Shown here in pieces: positions 34,947-43,929 of a stretch of DNA of 64,000 nucleotides. The position numbers and the translations under genes were made by a program. Within the stretch, counting starts at the first letter, position 1; every line of letters starts with the position of its first letter. The stretch is from Clostridia bacterium (lineage in GTDB: Bacteria; Bacillota; Clostridia; Christensenellales; Aristaeellaceae): positions 1 to 64,000 of the forward strand of contig JAFXQO010000010.1 of assembly GCA_017527065.1 (NCBI GenBank). The letters run 5' to 3'. Below the pieces are notes generated by a model that saw only the letters and a list, made by a program, of their open reading frames with translations, was not told where the DNA came from and did not search any database.

Positions 34947-36540
34947 GACGTTGGTGGCTATCCGCTTCCGGGCGCTCGTCAGCGCGCTGTTCAAAGGCCG
35001 CAATGCGAAGAAGAAAATCGGAGCGGGCAAAAAGATCCTGTTCGGAATTGTTGGATTATATGTTCTGGCGGTATACGTCATGCTGTTCGGCATGCTGTTC
35101 TACGGGCTGTACATGCCCTTCGACGCGACCGGCATGATGGCCCTCTATTACGCGGTGGCGGCGTTCATGGCGCTGACGCTGAGCTTCGCGGGCAGCGTGT
35201 TCACCACGCAGTCGCAGCTCTACGACGCGAACGACAATGAACTGCTTTTGTCCATGCCGGTTCATCCGTGGATGATCCTGGTGAGCCGCATGATCGTGCT
35301 GTACCTGTCGAACCTTCTTTTTACCGCGATGGTGATGGTGCCCGCGGGCGTGGTCAGCGTGATCTATGCGGCCCCCTCGGTTCGGGGCGTCGTGGAGTTC
35401 GTCCTCGGCGTGTTCCTGCTGCCGCTGGGCTCGCTCACGCTGTCGTGCGTCTTCGGCTGGCTGTTCGCCTGGATCGGCTCGCACATGCGCAGAAAGAATA
35501 TCGTGTCCCTGGTGGTGACCGTGGCGTTCTTTGCCGTTTACTTCTACTTCATCAGCCGGAGCAGCGAATTGCCGCAGATGATCGTCAAGAACGCGGATAA
35601 GGTCGGCGCGTTCATTAAGACGGCGGGCTGGCGCGCCTGGCAGTTTGGCCAGGGCATCGCCTACGCGGGCGACGCGCTGGCGTTCCTCCGCTTCGTCGCC
35701 GCGATACTCCTGCCCTTCGCCGCCGTCATGGCGGTGCTGTCGCGCAGCTTCATCGGCATTGCCACGCGCAACAAGGGCGGCGTAAAGATCAAATACGAGA
35801 AGCGCGAGATGAGCGTGCGCAGCGTGAAAAAGGCGCTGCTCATGAAGGAACTGACGCACTTCGGCGCGAGCGCGCCCTGGATGCTGAACGGCGGCATCGG
35901 GCTCCTGTTCATGCTGGTCGGGCCGATCATGGTGCTGGCGAACGCGGAGTTCATCCGGACGATTTTCTCCGAATTCCCCGCAGCGGCGAAATACGTCATG
36001 CTGCTGCTGGCGCTCTTTGAATGCCTCACGATGTCGATGACCACCATCTCGGCCGGCGCCGTGTCCATCGAGGGCAAGAGCGTCTGGCTCATTCAGTCCA
36101 TGCCGGTGGACGCGAAGGACGTGCTGGTGAGCAAGGCCATGCTGCAGTTCGCGGTCACGCTGCCGTTCCTGGCCGTTTCGACGGTTCTCATGTGGATCGG
36201 CTGCTCGGGCGGCGCGCTGATGTACGCGGTCTCGCTGCTACTGCCGCTGTCCTATGCGCTGATGATGTCGCTGCTCGGCGCGGCGCTGAACGCGCGCCTG
36301 CCGCGGCTTGACTGGACGAGCGAGGCCATCGCCGTGAAGCAGGGCATGAGCATACTGGCCGACATGGGAGCCGGGTTCGCGCTGCTGGCAACGCCCATCG
36401 CGGCCTGGGCGCTGTGGCTGAACAAATGGTTCTCCGCCGAAGCTTGGGCGCTGATCGCGGCGGTTCTCTACGCGGGCGTGTCCGCGCTGCTGTACCTATA
36501 CCTGGGCCGCGGGGGCAAGCGGCGCTTTGAAATGCTGTAA
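34939..36540 (+). CDS. ABC-2 type transporter permease
   Basis: A 533-residue membrane protein with around twelve hydrophobic segments. Features of the large Gram-positive ABC permease group (PF16949-like) are QSQLYDANDNELLLSMPVHP after the first pair of helices, SRMIVLYLSNL, and a second similar element KSVWLIQSMPVDAKDVLVSK. The two LLxSMPV and LIQSMPVD elements suggest an internal duplication. The start overlaps the ATPase gene. It probably exports peptides, lipids or antibiotics; no dedicated substrate gene is adjacent. Confidence 0.87.
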   Translation: MLKTLVAIRFRALVSALFKGRNAKKKIGAGKKILFGIVGLYVLAVYVMLFGMLFYGLYMPFDATGMMALYYAVAAFMALTLSFAGSVFTTQSQLYDANDNELLLSMPVHPWMILVSRMIVLYLSNLLFTAMVMVPAGVVSVIYAAPSVRGVVEFVLGVFLLPLGSLTLSCVFGWLFAWIGSHMRRKNIVSLVVTVAFFAVYFYFISRSSELPQMIVKNADKVGAFIKTAGWRAWQFGQGIAYAGDALAFLRFVAAILLPFAAVMAVLSRSFIGIATRNKGGVKIKYEKREMSVRSVKKALLMKELTHFGASAPWMLNGGIGLLFMLVGPIMVLANAEFIRTIFSEFPAAAKYVMLLLALFECLTMSMTTISAGAVSIEGKSVWLIQSMPVDAKDVLVSKAMLQFAVTLPFLAVSTVLMWIGCSGGALMYAVSLLLPLSYALMMSLLGAALNARLPRLDWTSEAIAVKQGMSILADMGAGFALLATPIAAWALWLNKWFSAEAWALIAAVLYAGVSALLYLYLGRGGKRRFEML

Positions 36541-36552
36541 GACAGACCTGTG

Positions 36553-36583
36553 AAAAAAGGGCATCCGCGCTCAGCGGATGTCC
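36553..36583 (-). terminator. Intrinsic terminator overlapping the end of metA
   Basis: On the minus strand a 10-bp stem (GGACATCCGC / GCGGATGCCC, one G-U pair) followed by six T. The 5' arm contains the last codons and stop of metA. Confidence 0.85.
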
Positions 36584-37488
36584 TTCAAATCATACGGCGT
36601 GGTCTGGTATACGAAGTAATTCAGCCAGTTGGAGTAGAGGAGGTTCGCGTGCGCGCGCCATGAGACGAGGGGTTCCCGCGTCGGATCGTCGTTCGGGAAG
36701 TAGTTGATCGGGATCTTGATGGGTTTGCCCGCCGCCACGTCGCGCTTGTACTCGCGGTTCAGCGTCTGCGCGTCGTATTCCGAATGGCCGGTGATGAATA
36801 TCTGCCGGCCGTTCTTCGTCATGAGGGCGTATACGCCGGCTTCATCGGATGAAGCGAGTATGCGCAGCTCGGACACGCGCTCGATGTCGGCGCGGTCCAC
36901 CGTGGTGTGGCGGGAATGGGGCACCATGAACACGTCGTCGAAGCCGCGGAACAGGATGGCGCGGCGGTAGTCCAGCGTATGGGGGAACACGCCGAACATC
37001 TTCTCCGGCAGGGGCTTTTTCTGGATGCCGAAGTGGTAGTAAAGCCCCGCCTGCGCGCCCCAGCAGATGTGGAACGTGCTGTGCACGTGGGTCTTGCTCC
37101 ACTCCATGATGCGGCACAGCTCGCCCCAGTAGTCCACTTCCTCAAAGGGCAAGTGCTCCACCGGCGCGCCGGTGATGATCATGCCGTCGAAGTTGAGGTG
37201 GCTCACCTCGTCGAAGTTCTTGTAGAAGGCGAGCATATGTTCCTCGGAGGTGTTTTTCGGCTCGTGGGAGCGCACGCGCGCCAGCGTCAGCTCGACCTGC
37301 AGCGGCGTGTTGCCCAGCAGGCGCGAGAGCTGCGTCTCCGTGTCGATCTTCGTGGGCATGAGGTTGAGCAGCAGGATTTGGAGCGGCCGGATGTCCTGCG
37401 TCATGGCGCGGGTCTCGGTCATGACGAAGATGTTTTCCTCGGTCAGCGTCTTGGTGGCGGGCAGTTCGTTCGGGATTTTGATGGGCAT
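36571..37488 (-). CDS. metAA: Homoserine O-acetyltransferase (MetA family)
   Basis: A 305-residue MetA-type acyltransferase that activates homoserine for methionine synthesis. The nucleophile is Cys142 ([11 protein letters not shown]) and the His235/Glu237 pair is in FITGHSEYD. Residue 111 is Glu ([16 protein letters not shown]); studies of this family link Glu at this site to acetyl-CoA use and Gly to succinyl-CoA use, so the product is predicted to be O-acetylhomoserine. This fits MetY encoded 15 bases upstream in the same operon. The gene ends inside the terminator hairpin. Confidence 0.93.
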   Translation of the reverse strand: MPIKIPNELPATKTLTEENIFVMTETRAMTQDIRPLQILLLNLMPTKIDTETQLSRLLGNTPLQVELTLARVRSHEPKNTSEEHMLAFYKNFDEVSHLNFDGMIITGAPVEHLPFEEVDYWGELCRIMEWSKTHVHSTFHICWGAQAGLYYHFGIQKKPLPEKMFGVFPHTLDYRRAILFRGFDDVFMVPHSRHTTVDRADIERVSELRILASSDEAGVYALMTKNGRQIFITGHSEYDAQTLNREYKRDVAAGKPIKIPINYFPNDDPTREPLVSWRAHANLLYSNWLNYFVYQTTPYDLKDIR

Positions 37489-37503
37489 GGCGCGTTCCTC
37501 CTG

Positions 37504-38787
37504 TCAGGCGCGTTCGAGGGCCTGAGCGATGTCGGCGATGAGGTCCTCCTTGCTTTCCAGGCCGCAGGAGAACCGCACCAGGTCGCCCGGCACGCCCGCC
37601 GCGGCCAGCTCCTCGTCGTTCATCTGGCGGTGGGTGGTACTGGCGGGATGCAGGCAGCAGGTGCGCGCGTCGGCCACATGCGTCTCGATGGCGGCCAGCT
37701 TCAGCGCGGCCATGAAGCGGCTCGCGGCCTCGCGGCCGCCCCTGATGCCGAAGCTGACCACGCCGCATGTGCCGCCCGGCATGTACTTCTTCGCCAGTCC
37801 GTAATAGGGGCTCGAAGGCAGGCCGGGATAATTGACCCAGGCGACCTTCCCGTGCTTTTCCAGGAATTCGGCCACGGCCTGCGCGTTTTCGCAGTGCCTC
37901 GGCATGCGCACGTGCAGGCTCTCCAGGCCCAGGTTGAGTAGATACGCGCTCACCGGGGAGGCCATGGAGCCGAAATCGCGCATCAGCTGGGCAGTGGCCT
38001 TGGTGATGAACGCGCCGCCCAGTCCGAACTTCTCGGCGTAGGTGACGCCGTGATAGGAGTCGTCCGGCGTGCAAAGGCCGGGGAACCTGTCGGCGTGGGC
38101 GAGCCAGTCGAATTTGCCGGAATCGACGATGCAGCCGCCCAGCGACGCGCCGTGCCCGTCCATGTATTTCGTGGTCGAATGGGTCACGATATCCGCGCCC
38201 CATTCAAACGGCCGGCAGTTGACGGGCGTGGCGAAGGTGTTGTCCACGATCAGCGGCACGCCGTGGGCGTGGGCCGCGCGGGCGAATTTCTCGATGTCCA
38301 GCACGGTCAGCGCGGGGTTGGCGATGGTCTCGCCGAACACGGCCTTGGTGTTCGGGCGGAAGGCGGCTTCCAGCTCCTCCTCGCTGCAGTCGGGCGAGAC
38401 GAAGGTAAAATCGAGGCCCATCTTCTTCATCGTGACAGAGAAGAGGTTATAGGTGCCGCCGTATATGGCGGAGCTGGCCACGACGTGGTCGCCGCAGGAG
38501 GCGATGTTGAACACGGCGTAGAAACTGGCCGCCTGGCCGGAGGAAGTGAGCATCGCGGCCGAGCCGCCTTCCATCTCGCATATTTTGGCGGCGACCATGT
38601 CGCAGGTGGGGTTCTGCAGGCGGGAGTAGAAATAGCCCGAGGCCTCCAGGTCGAACAGGCGGCCCATGTCTTCGCCCGTGGCGTATTTGAAAGTGGTGCT
38701 CTGAATGATGGGGATCTGGCGCGGTTCGCCGTTGCCGGGGGTGTAGCCGCCCTGCACGCACTTGGTTTCGATTCTGTAATCGCTCAT
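37504..38787 (-). CDS. metY: O-acetylhomoserine sulfhydrylase
   Basis: A 427-residue PLP enzyme of the Cys/Met metabolism family that adds sulfide to O-acetylhomoserine to give homocysteine. The PLP lysine is Lys207 in THSTTKYMDGHG; RLQNPTCDMVAAKI, TSSGQAASFYA and PLIVDNTFATP are family blocks, and the length suits MetY rather than MetB/MetC. The start at 38787 follows AGGAGG. It leads the metY-metA operon and is preceded by a promoter and a transcription-terminating leader, so methionine- or SAM-linked control is likely. Confidence 0.94.
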   Translation of the reverse strand: MSDYRIETKCVQGGYTPGNGEPRQIPIIQSTTFKYATGEDMGRLFDLEASGYFYSRLQNPTCDMVAAKICEMEGGSAAMLTSSGQAASFYAVFNIASCGDHVVASSAIYGGTYNLFSVTMKKMGLDFTFVSPDCSEEELEAAFRPNTKAVFGETIANPALTVLDIEKFARAAHAHGVPLIVDNTFATPVNCRPFEWGADIVTHSTTKYMDGHGASLGGCIVDSGKFDWLAHADRFPGLCTPDDSYHGVTYAEKFGLGGAFITKATAQLMRDFGSMASPVSAYLLNLGLESLHVRMPRHCENAQAVAEFLEKHGKVAWVNYPGLPSSPYYGLAKKYMPGGTCGVVSFGIRGGREAASRFMAALKLAAIETHVADARTCCLHPASTTHRQMNDEELAAAGVPGDLVRFSCGLESKEDLIADIAQALERA

Positions 38788-38812
38788 GTTCCCATTCCTC
38801 CTGTCGCTGATG

Positions 38813-38845
38813 AAAAACCGCCTCAAAGCCCCTGCCTTGAGACGG
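38813..38845 (-). promoter_or_regulatory. Intrinsic terminator inside the metY leader (attenuator)
   Basis: On the minus strand, an 11-bp stem (CCGTCTCAAGG / CTTTGAGGCGG, two G-U pairs), a 6-base loop and then TTTTT, ending 26 bases before the metY start. It lies downstream of the metY promoter, so the operon can only be expressed if this stem is bypassed. The 5' part of the leader (38846-38897) is very GC-rich with repeated GCCGGC that could form an alternative pairing. Confidence 0.7.
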
Positions 38846-38903
38846 CCGTATCGCCGCCGGCCCGCGCTGTCCGCCGGCCTTTATCGGCATTTTTTATGGA
38901 AAC

Positions 38904-38932
38904 ACTCTAGCACACGCCCGCGAAAAAGTCAA
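38904..38932 (-). promoter_or_regulatory. Promoter of the metY-metA operon
   Basis: On the minus strand, TTGACT (38927-38932), a 17-base spacer and TAGAGT (38904-38909). The predicted leader is about 110 bases. Confidence 0.65.
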
Positions 38933-39072
38933 GCGCGGCGGTTTGAATTTCGATGGGAGATACAGGCGCGTCCCTTTTTCTGTGATAAGAAACGGTTATT
39001 CTGTGGAAAATGCCGCAAGGATATGGTAAAATGGCGGCAATGCAAAAGAATGTTATCGAAGGGGAAACAAGT

Positions 39073-39789
39073 ATGATGATAGGCACGCTGGTCAATACGG
39101 CGGCGATCGTCGCCGGGGGATTGTGCGGCTGGGGCTTCGGCAAGGCGCTCAAGGCGCGCCACCAGGAGACGCTGACGATGGCCTGCGGCGTCAGCACGCT
39201 GTTCATCGGCATCGCGGGAGCTGCGAAGCAGATGCTGCACAACGACAGCCTGCCCGGCGGCGGTACGATGCTGATCGTGGCCTGCCTGGCGCTGGGCGCG
39301 TTGGTGGGCGAAATACTGGACATAGAGCGCCGGTTTGAAGCCTTCGGCGAATGGCTGAAGGTCAAAACCGGCAACGCGAAGGACAAGAGCTTTGTGAACG
39401 GCTTCGTCACAGCCTCGCTCACGGTATGCATCGGGGCCATGGCCATCGTGGGGTCGATTCAGGACGGCATCTCCGGCGACTGGTCCACCCTGGGCGCGAA
39501 GAGCGTGCTTGACCTGATCATCGTGATGGTCATGACCTGCTCGCTCGGCAAGGGCTGCGCATTTTCGGCGATCCCCGTGTTCGCGCTGGAGGGCGGCATG
39601 ACGCTGCTGGCCCAGGCCATAAAACCCCTGATGACCGATCTGGCGATGGACTACCTCTCGCTGGTCGGGTCGGTGCTGATCTTCTGCGTGGGGCTGAATC
39701 TGGTGTGGGGCAAGAAAGTGCGCGTGGCCAATCTCCTGCCGGCGCTGGCGTTCGCGGTGGCCGCGGCGTTTTTGCCGCTGCCGTTTTGA
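39073..39789 (+). CDS. DUF554 membrane protein
   Basis: A 238-residue integral membrane protein with about seven hydrophobic segments (E. coli YdfK/YqgA family). The family start GTLVNTAAIVAGGLCGW is clear, and GEILDIERRFEAFGEWLK, FVTASLTVCIGAMAIVGSIQDG and SLVGSVLIFCVGLNL follow. The function is unknown. The ATG at 39073 follows AAGGGG. It is followed 18 bases later by a split threonine/serine exporter gene. Confidence 0.9.
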   Translation: MMIGTLVNTAAIVAGGLCGWGFGKALKARHQETLTMACGVSTLFIGIAGAAKQMLHNDSLPGGGTMLIVACLALGALVGEILDIERRFEAFGEWLKVKTGNAKDKSFVNGFVTASLTVCIGAMAIVGSIQDGISGDWSTLGAKSVLDLIIVMVMTCSLGKGCAFSAIPVFALEGGMTLLAQAIKPLMTDLAMDYLSLVGSVLIFCVGLNLVWGKKVRVANLLPALAFAVAAAFLPLPF

Positions 39790-39807
39790 CGCGGGAGGGA
39801 CGAATTG

Positions 39808-40584
39808 ATGGAAACGGAAATGCAGCGGGTTGTTTCCGTGGCCAGGGCGGCGGCGGGCCTCATTCTGGCAAACGGCGGCGAGACCTGCCGCGCCGAGGAT
39901 ACGGCCAGCCGGATCGGCCGCGCCTTCGGCTATGACATGGACATCGTCGCCCTTCCGACCGGCGTGACCATGACCGTGTCGAAGGACGGGGAGAGCGTAT
40001 CCTCCATCGCCCGGGTCAAAAGCCGGACGGTAGACCTGACCAGGCTTGAACAGGTCAACGGCGTATCGCGCGCGCTGGCGGCCCACGAGATGACGCTAGA
40101 AGAGGCCGAGCGCGCCATGAAGGCCATCGCGGAGGCGAAAGGCCCCGGCTTCTGGCGCAGCGTGCTGGCGGCGGGCGGCTCGGCGGCCATGTTCGCCGTG
40201 ATGTTCGGCGGAGGCTGGTTTGAGTTTCTGATCGCCGGGCTGGTCGGCGCGGCGGTTCACGCCGTGCTTCGGCGCATGCCGGAACAGGCGGCTGCGAGCC
40301 TGGACTGCCTGATCGGCGGTTTTATGGCGGCAGCGCTGGCGCTGGCGGCCTCGGCGGCCTGCGGGCGGGGCAACGTGAGCCTGATCATCTGGTCGATCAT
40401 GATGCCGCAGCTGCCCGGGCTGGCCTTTACAAACGGCATCCGCGACTCGATGCGTGGCGATATGGTCTCCGGCGGCGCGCGCGTGAGCGACGCCGTGATG
40501 CGCGCGGTGGTGCTGGCGGGCGGCGCGGGCATCGCCATGTGGTGCTATCTGCGGTTGGGAGGTGCGGCGACATGGCTGAGGTGA
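39808..40584 (+). CDS. Threonine/serine exporter, N-terminal subunit (ThrE_1, DUF1212)
   Basis: A 258-residue protein. The N-terminal soluble half contains ANGGETCRAEDTASRIGRAFGYD and the GVTMTVSKDGE block of the ThrE N-terminal domain; five helices follow, with CLIGGFMAAALAL and PQLPGLAFTNGIRD. In many Firmicutes the ThrE protein is split into two genes, as here. It would export threonine or serine. The ATG at 39808 follows GGGAGGGA; a TTG 3 bases earlier is possible. It overlaps the second subunit by 13 bases. Confidence 0.9.
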   Translation: METEMQRVVSVARAAAGLILANGGETCRAEDTASRIGRAFGYDMDIVALPTGVTMTVSKDGESVSSIARVKSRTVDLTRLEQVNGVSRALAAHEMTLEEAERAMKAIAEAKGPGFWRSVLAAGGSAAMFAVMFGGGWFEFLIAGLVGAAVHAVLRRMPEQAAASLDCLIGGFMAAALALAASAACGRGNVSLIIWSIMMPQLPGLAFTNGIRDSMRGDMVSGGARVSDAVMRAVVLAGGAGIAMWCYLRLGGAATWLR

Positions 40585-41021
40585 TTCCGGCGCTCAAGGG
40601 CCTGGCGGGCAGCTTCGGCGCGTGCCTGTGTTTCGCGCTGTTGTTCCACATTCCGAAGCGCTGCCTTCTCAGCGCCTCTTTCACGGGCATGGCGGGCTAC
40701 GGAGTCTATATGGCTTGCCTGGCGCTGTGGCATTCGGCCATCGGCGCGAACTTCATCGGCGCGCTGGCGGTGGCGGTGCTCGCGGAGATCCTGGCCCGCA
40801 GGCAGGAGGCCCCGGCGGTGATTTTCTCGCTGATGGGCATCGTGCCGCTGGTGCCCGGCGCGGGACTTTACCGCACGATGCTTTCGCTGGTGCTGGAGGA
40901 CTACCCGGACGCCGCTTCCATCGGCGTTGAAACCATGCTGGTGGCGGCAAGCATCGCGCTGGCCGTCGCCACGGTGACAGTGCTGGTGAGCGCCGTCCAA
41001 CGCCATAAAAACGCAAATTGA
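40572..41021 (+). CDS. Threonine/serine exporter, C-terminal subunit (ThrE_2, DUF3815)
   Basis: A 149-residue membrane protein with about five hydrophobic segments, the second half of the split exporter. LLFHIPKRCLLSASFTGMAGYGVY, FIGALAVAVLAEILARR and MGIVPLVPGAGLYRTM are typical of the domain. It starts inside the end of the N-terminal subunit gene, with GGGAGG as its ribosome binding site, which indicates coupled synthesis. Confidence 0.9.
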   Translation: MAEVIPALKGLAGSFGACLCFALLFHIPKRCLLSASFTGMAGYGVYMACLALWHSAIGANFIGALAVAVLAEILARRQEAPAVIFSLMGIVPLVPGAGLYRTMLSLVLEDYPDAASIGVETMLVAASIALAVATVTVLVSAVQRHKNAN

Positions 41022-41074
41022 CGGACAGACAAGGGACAAAGAATCGCTATCAGGGAAACGGATTGAGGCATGAT

Positions 41075-41575
41075 ATGAACATTCGCATACGATCATTTGC
41101 CCGGGAGGACGCGCGCGAGGCCGCGGCCATCTGGAACCGCGTGGTGGAGGACGGCGTCGCCTTCCCGCAGCTGGAATGTCTCGACGAGGAAGGCGCGGCT
41201 GAATTCTTCCGGGCGCAGACCTACACCGCCGTGACGGAGGACGCGGACACGGGCGAACTCGTCGGGCTGTATATCCTGCATCCGAACAATATCGGCCGCT
41301 GCGGCCATATTGGCAACGCCAGCTATGCCGTGAAGGCCAGCCGGCGCGGACAGGGTATAGGGGAAAAGCTGGTGAGCCACTGCCTTGAAAAGGCGCGCGA
41401 GACGGGCTTTCGCCTGATGCAGTTCAACGCGGTCGTGGCGTCCAACGCCCCCGCGCTGCGTCTCTATGAAAAGCTGGGATTCGTGCGTCTGGGCGTGATC
41501 CCGGGCGGTTTCCACATGAAGGACGGCTCCTTCGAGGACATCGTGCTCTTTTATCACACGCTGGGCCGGGAATAA
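41075..41575 (+). CDS. GNAT family N-acetyltransferase
   Basis: A 166-residue acetyl-CoA-dependent acyltransferase. It opens IRIRSFAREDAREAAAIWNRV, has the pantetheine-binding loop ASRRGQGIGEKLVSHCL and the strand NAVVASNAPALRLYEKLGF. It resembles the phosphinothricin/amino-group acetyltransferases, but the acceptor cannot be deduced. The start at 41075 was chosen for the GAGG upstream and the strand-1 opening. It follows the exporter by 53 bases on the same strand. Confidence 0.88.
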   Translation: MNIRIRSFAREDAREAAAIWNRVVEDGVAFPQLECLDEEGAAEFFRAQTYTAVTEDADTGELVGLYILHPNNIGRCGHIGNASYAVKASRRGQGIGEKLVSHCLEKARETGFRLMQFNAVVASNAPALRLYEKLGFVRLGVIPGGFHMKDGSFEDIVLFYHTLGRE

Positions 41576-41610
41576 AAAGCAAGGCTCCTCCCGTTCAGGA
41601 AAAGCCTTGC
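41574..41610 (-). terminator. Terminator of the Gfo/Idh/MocA gene
   Basis: An 8-bp outer stem (GCAAGGCT / AGCCTTGC) with inner pairing; on the minus strand it is followed by TTTTT that overlaps the stop of the convergent acetyltransferase. Confidence 0.8.
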
Positions 41611-41621
41611 CGCAGGTATCC

Positions 41622-42911
41622 TTATTCCGCGTTTTTGCCGGAAAGCCAGATCTTCCGGACCTCCTCGTACACGCTGTCGGGGTATTCCATGCTCCCGCCC
41701 GGATAGCAGGGGAGCAGGTCGTCGCCCTGGGCGACGGCGGGATTGGTGCACTTGTTGTCGTGCCGCCAGGCGTCCCGCTCGGCCTTGTCGCGCAGGTCGG
41801 GCACGCGCAGGGGCCGGTTGCCCGCGAGGGCGGAGCGATACGCCAGTATGCCGCAGATGCCCATGTCGACGGCGTGGTACACGTCGATGGAGTATTTCTC
41901 CCCATCGGGACGGCCCAATATCTTTTCGATGAAGAAGTGCGTGGGGTAGAAGTCGCTGCCCCCGTGGGTGGAGAATTTCTTCGCCATTTCGCCCGCGATG
42001 GGCTGTGGGCCGGGCCGGTAGCGCTCCGTCGTGCCGACGCACAGCTTGTCGCCTTCGCGATAGACCTGCAGCTCGGGTTCCTGTCCCTCCGGCGCGTAGC
42101 TGGGCGTGAAGCGTTCCGATTCCATGGAGCCCTTTGTGCCGTAGATCTCGTAGTTGATGCTGCCCGGTTCGCGCTTGAGGTGCCCGTGAACGCTCTTGCA
42201 GATCGCGCCGTTGTCCAGCGTCACGATCTCGATGCCGGCGCATTCGCCGCTCTTGAGGCCGAGCGGGCGCACGGTGTTGTTCCGCTGGGTGATGAAGCCC
42301 GTCACCTGCACCGGCCTGCGGCCCGTGATGGAGAGCATGGGGCCGATGGAGTGCGTGCAGTAGAAGGTGGGATACATGTTGTTGCGCCAGTGGCCGCGCT
42401 CTCCGTAGGTGATGCCGGGCCAGATGGCGGCGCAGTCGTGAATGTATTCGCCCTCGGCGTACATCACCTCGCCGATTTCGCCGCGGGCGTAGCGCTCGCG
42501 CATCTCGAAGGCGTGCCACATGTAGCAGTAATTCTCGGCGTAGGCGTACACCTTGCCGCTTGCCTCGACCGCCTCGATGAGCTCGACGGCCTGCGCCATG
42601 GTCTCGCAGGGCAGCACTTCGCTGAGCACGTGCCGGCCGCTCTTCAGCAGCCGGATGGCGAAGGGCGCGTGCTCGTTGGCGTAGTTGGCCAGCACCACGG
42701 CGTCCATATCGTGCCGGAAGAAATCCTCGAAATTCTCGTAGAGCGCGATGTCGAGCCCCGCTTCCCGCGCGGCCTTGCCCGCCTTTTCCAGCGCGGGCTT
42801 GTATTTATCGCAAATGGCGACCAGTTCCGCTTCGGGATGGCGCAGCAGCACCTCGATCATCGTCATGCCGCGATACGCGCCGAAAACGCCGATCCTGACC
42901 TTGCCGGACAT
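41622..42911 (-). CDS. Gfo/Idh/MocA oxidoreductase with altered catalytic motif
   Basis: A 429-residue NAD(P)-dependent sugar oxidoreductase-like protein. The N-terminal Rossmann domain is KVRIGVFGAYRGMTMIEV with VAICDKYKPALEKA. The family EKP triad (the Lys of catalysis) reads HVLSEVLPCETM here, so the lysine is lost; the paralog at 53262 keeps LCEKP. The C-terminal domain (AEGEYIHDCAAIWPGITYGE, VDVYHAVDMGICGILAYRSA) is intact. Some family members with SEVP are catalytic through other residues, so I do not call it dead. The start at 42911 begins the first strand. Confidence 0.88.
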   Translation of the reverse strand: MSGKVRIGVFGAYRGMTMIEVLLRHPEAELVAICDKYKPALEKAGKAAREAGLDIALYENFEDFFRHDMDAVVLANYANEHAPFAIRLLKSGRHVLSEVLPCETMAQAVELIEAVEASGKVYAYAENYCYMWHAFEMRERYARGEIGEVMYAEGEYIHDCAAIWPGITYGERGHWRNNMYPTFYCTHSIGPMLSITGRRPVQVTGFITQRNNTVRPLGLKSGECAGIEIVTLDNGAICKSVHGHLKREPGSINYEIYGTKGSMESERFTPSYAPEGQEPELQVYREGDKLCVGTTERYRPGPQPIAGEMAKKFSTHGGSDFYPTHFFIEKILGRPDGEKYSIDVYHAVDMGICGILAYRSALAGNRPLRVPDLRDKAERDAWRHDNKCTNPAVAQGDDLLPCYPGGSMEYPDSVYEEVRKIWLSGKNAE

Positions 42912-43023
42912 GAAAACCACCCTTTCCCTTTTGTTTTGCCGCCTCTACTATATCAGATTGCGGCGGGATTTGTAATGCTCAAATTGCACAAATTTTCAGT
43001 TCATTAGAATTTGATAATCCAAG

Positions 43024-43052
43024 TTGACAAGCCGCAGGTGTCTTTCTATAAT
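43024..43052 (+). promoter_or_regulatory. Consensus promoter of the PopT-like gene
   Basis: Perfect TTGACA (43024-43029), 17-base spacer, perfect TATAAT (43047-43052). The ATG is 37 bases downstream. Confidence 0.88.
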
Positions 43053-43088
43053 GAATGGAAACAGAAAGAAACAGGGGAGAACGCGCGG

Positions 43089-43904
43089 ATGGACAGGGAA
43101 GCTCTCAGACACTATGCGAAGCGCTTTCTGGCGGGCGTCATGATGGGCGTGGGCGGCATGCTGCCCGGCGTGAGCGGCAGCGTGCTGGCGGTGGTCTTCG
43201 GGCTGTACGCCCCGATCCTGGACGCCCTGGCGACCTTTTTCAAAAACGTGAAGGAAAACCTCAGGCTCCTCATTCCGGTCGCGCTGGGGGGCCTCGTCGG
43301 CCTATACGGCGTGGCGGCGGTGCTGAACCGCGTCATTGACCGATACGAAACAACGCTGATCTTCCTGTTCTGCGGATTGATCGCGGGTTCAATGCCCGCG
43401 CTGATCCGCGAGGCGAAGGCGGCCGGCGGCTTTAAAAAGCGCTATCTCATCGCCACGGCGGCGGGGCTTGCGCTGAGCCTGCTTTTGCTGCTCGTCGAGC
43501 GCGGGCCGGGCGGCGATGCGGCGGCGGTGGGATCGTGGCAGGCGGCGGCGACCGGCGCTCTGATCACGGCGGGTTCGATTCTGCCGGGCTTTTCCACGGC
43601 CTTTATCATGATCCGGCTGGGCTGGTACGGCCCGATGATGGCGGCGTTCACGGGGCTGGACATGGGGCTGCTTCTCTGGGCCGCGCTGGGCGCGCTGATC
43701 GCGGCGGTGGCGCTGGTCGGGCTCATGCGGATGCTCATCAAAAGGCATCCCGGTCCGACCTATTTCATGGTGATCGGCCTGATGGCCGGCTCGATGATTT
43801 CATCGCTGCCAGCCGTGCCGCTGGCATGGAACAGCCTTATCAATGCGATTCCCTTCGTCCTCGGCGCGCTGGCCGCGTGGCTGATGGCGAGGATCGAGAA
43901 TTGA
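43089..43904 (+). CDS. popT: DUF368 / PopT-like undecaprenyl phosphate translocase
   Basis: A 271-residue membrane protein with about eight helices. GVMMGVGGMLPGVSGSVLAVVFG at the N-terminus is the DUF368 signature, with a second half-copy at TGALITAGSILPGFSTAFIMI, so the protein has an internal repeat. DUF368 proteins were identified as flippases that return undecaprenyl phosphate to the inside of the membrane for wall synthesis. The start is preceded by GGGGAG. The gene has its own near-perfect promoter and terminator. Confidence 0.85.
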   Translation: MDREALRHYAKRFLAGVMMGVGGMLPGVSGSVLAVVFGLYAPILDALATFFKNVKENLRLLIPVALGGLVGLYGVAAVLNRVIDRYETTLIFLFCGLIAGSMPALIREAKAAGGFKKRYLIATAAGLALSLLLLLVERGPGGDAAAVGSWQAAATGALITAGSILPGFSTAFIMIRLGWYGPMMAAFTGLDMGLLLWAALGALIAAVALVGLMRMLIKRHPGPTYFMVIGLMAGSMISSLPAVPLAWNSLINAIPFVLGALAAWLMARIEN

Positions 43905-43929
43905 CAAAAGCGCCGGACAAGTGGCTTTT

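Noticed and set aside
38788-38900. SAM-I (S-box) riboswitch before metY
   Set aside because: The conserved S-box core is not present; only a terminator and GC-rich 5' half are seen, so I call it an attenuator without a named class.
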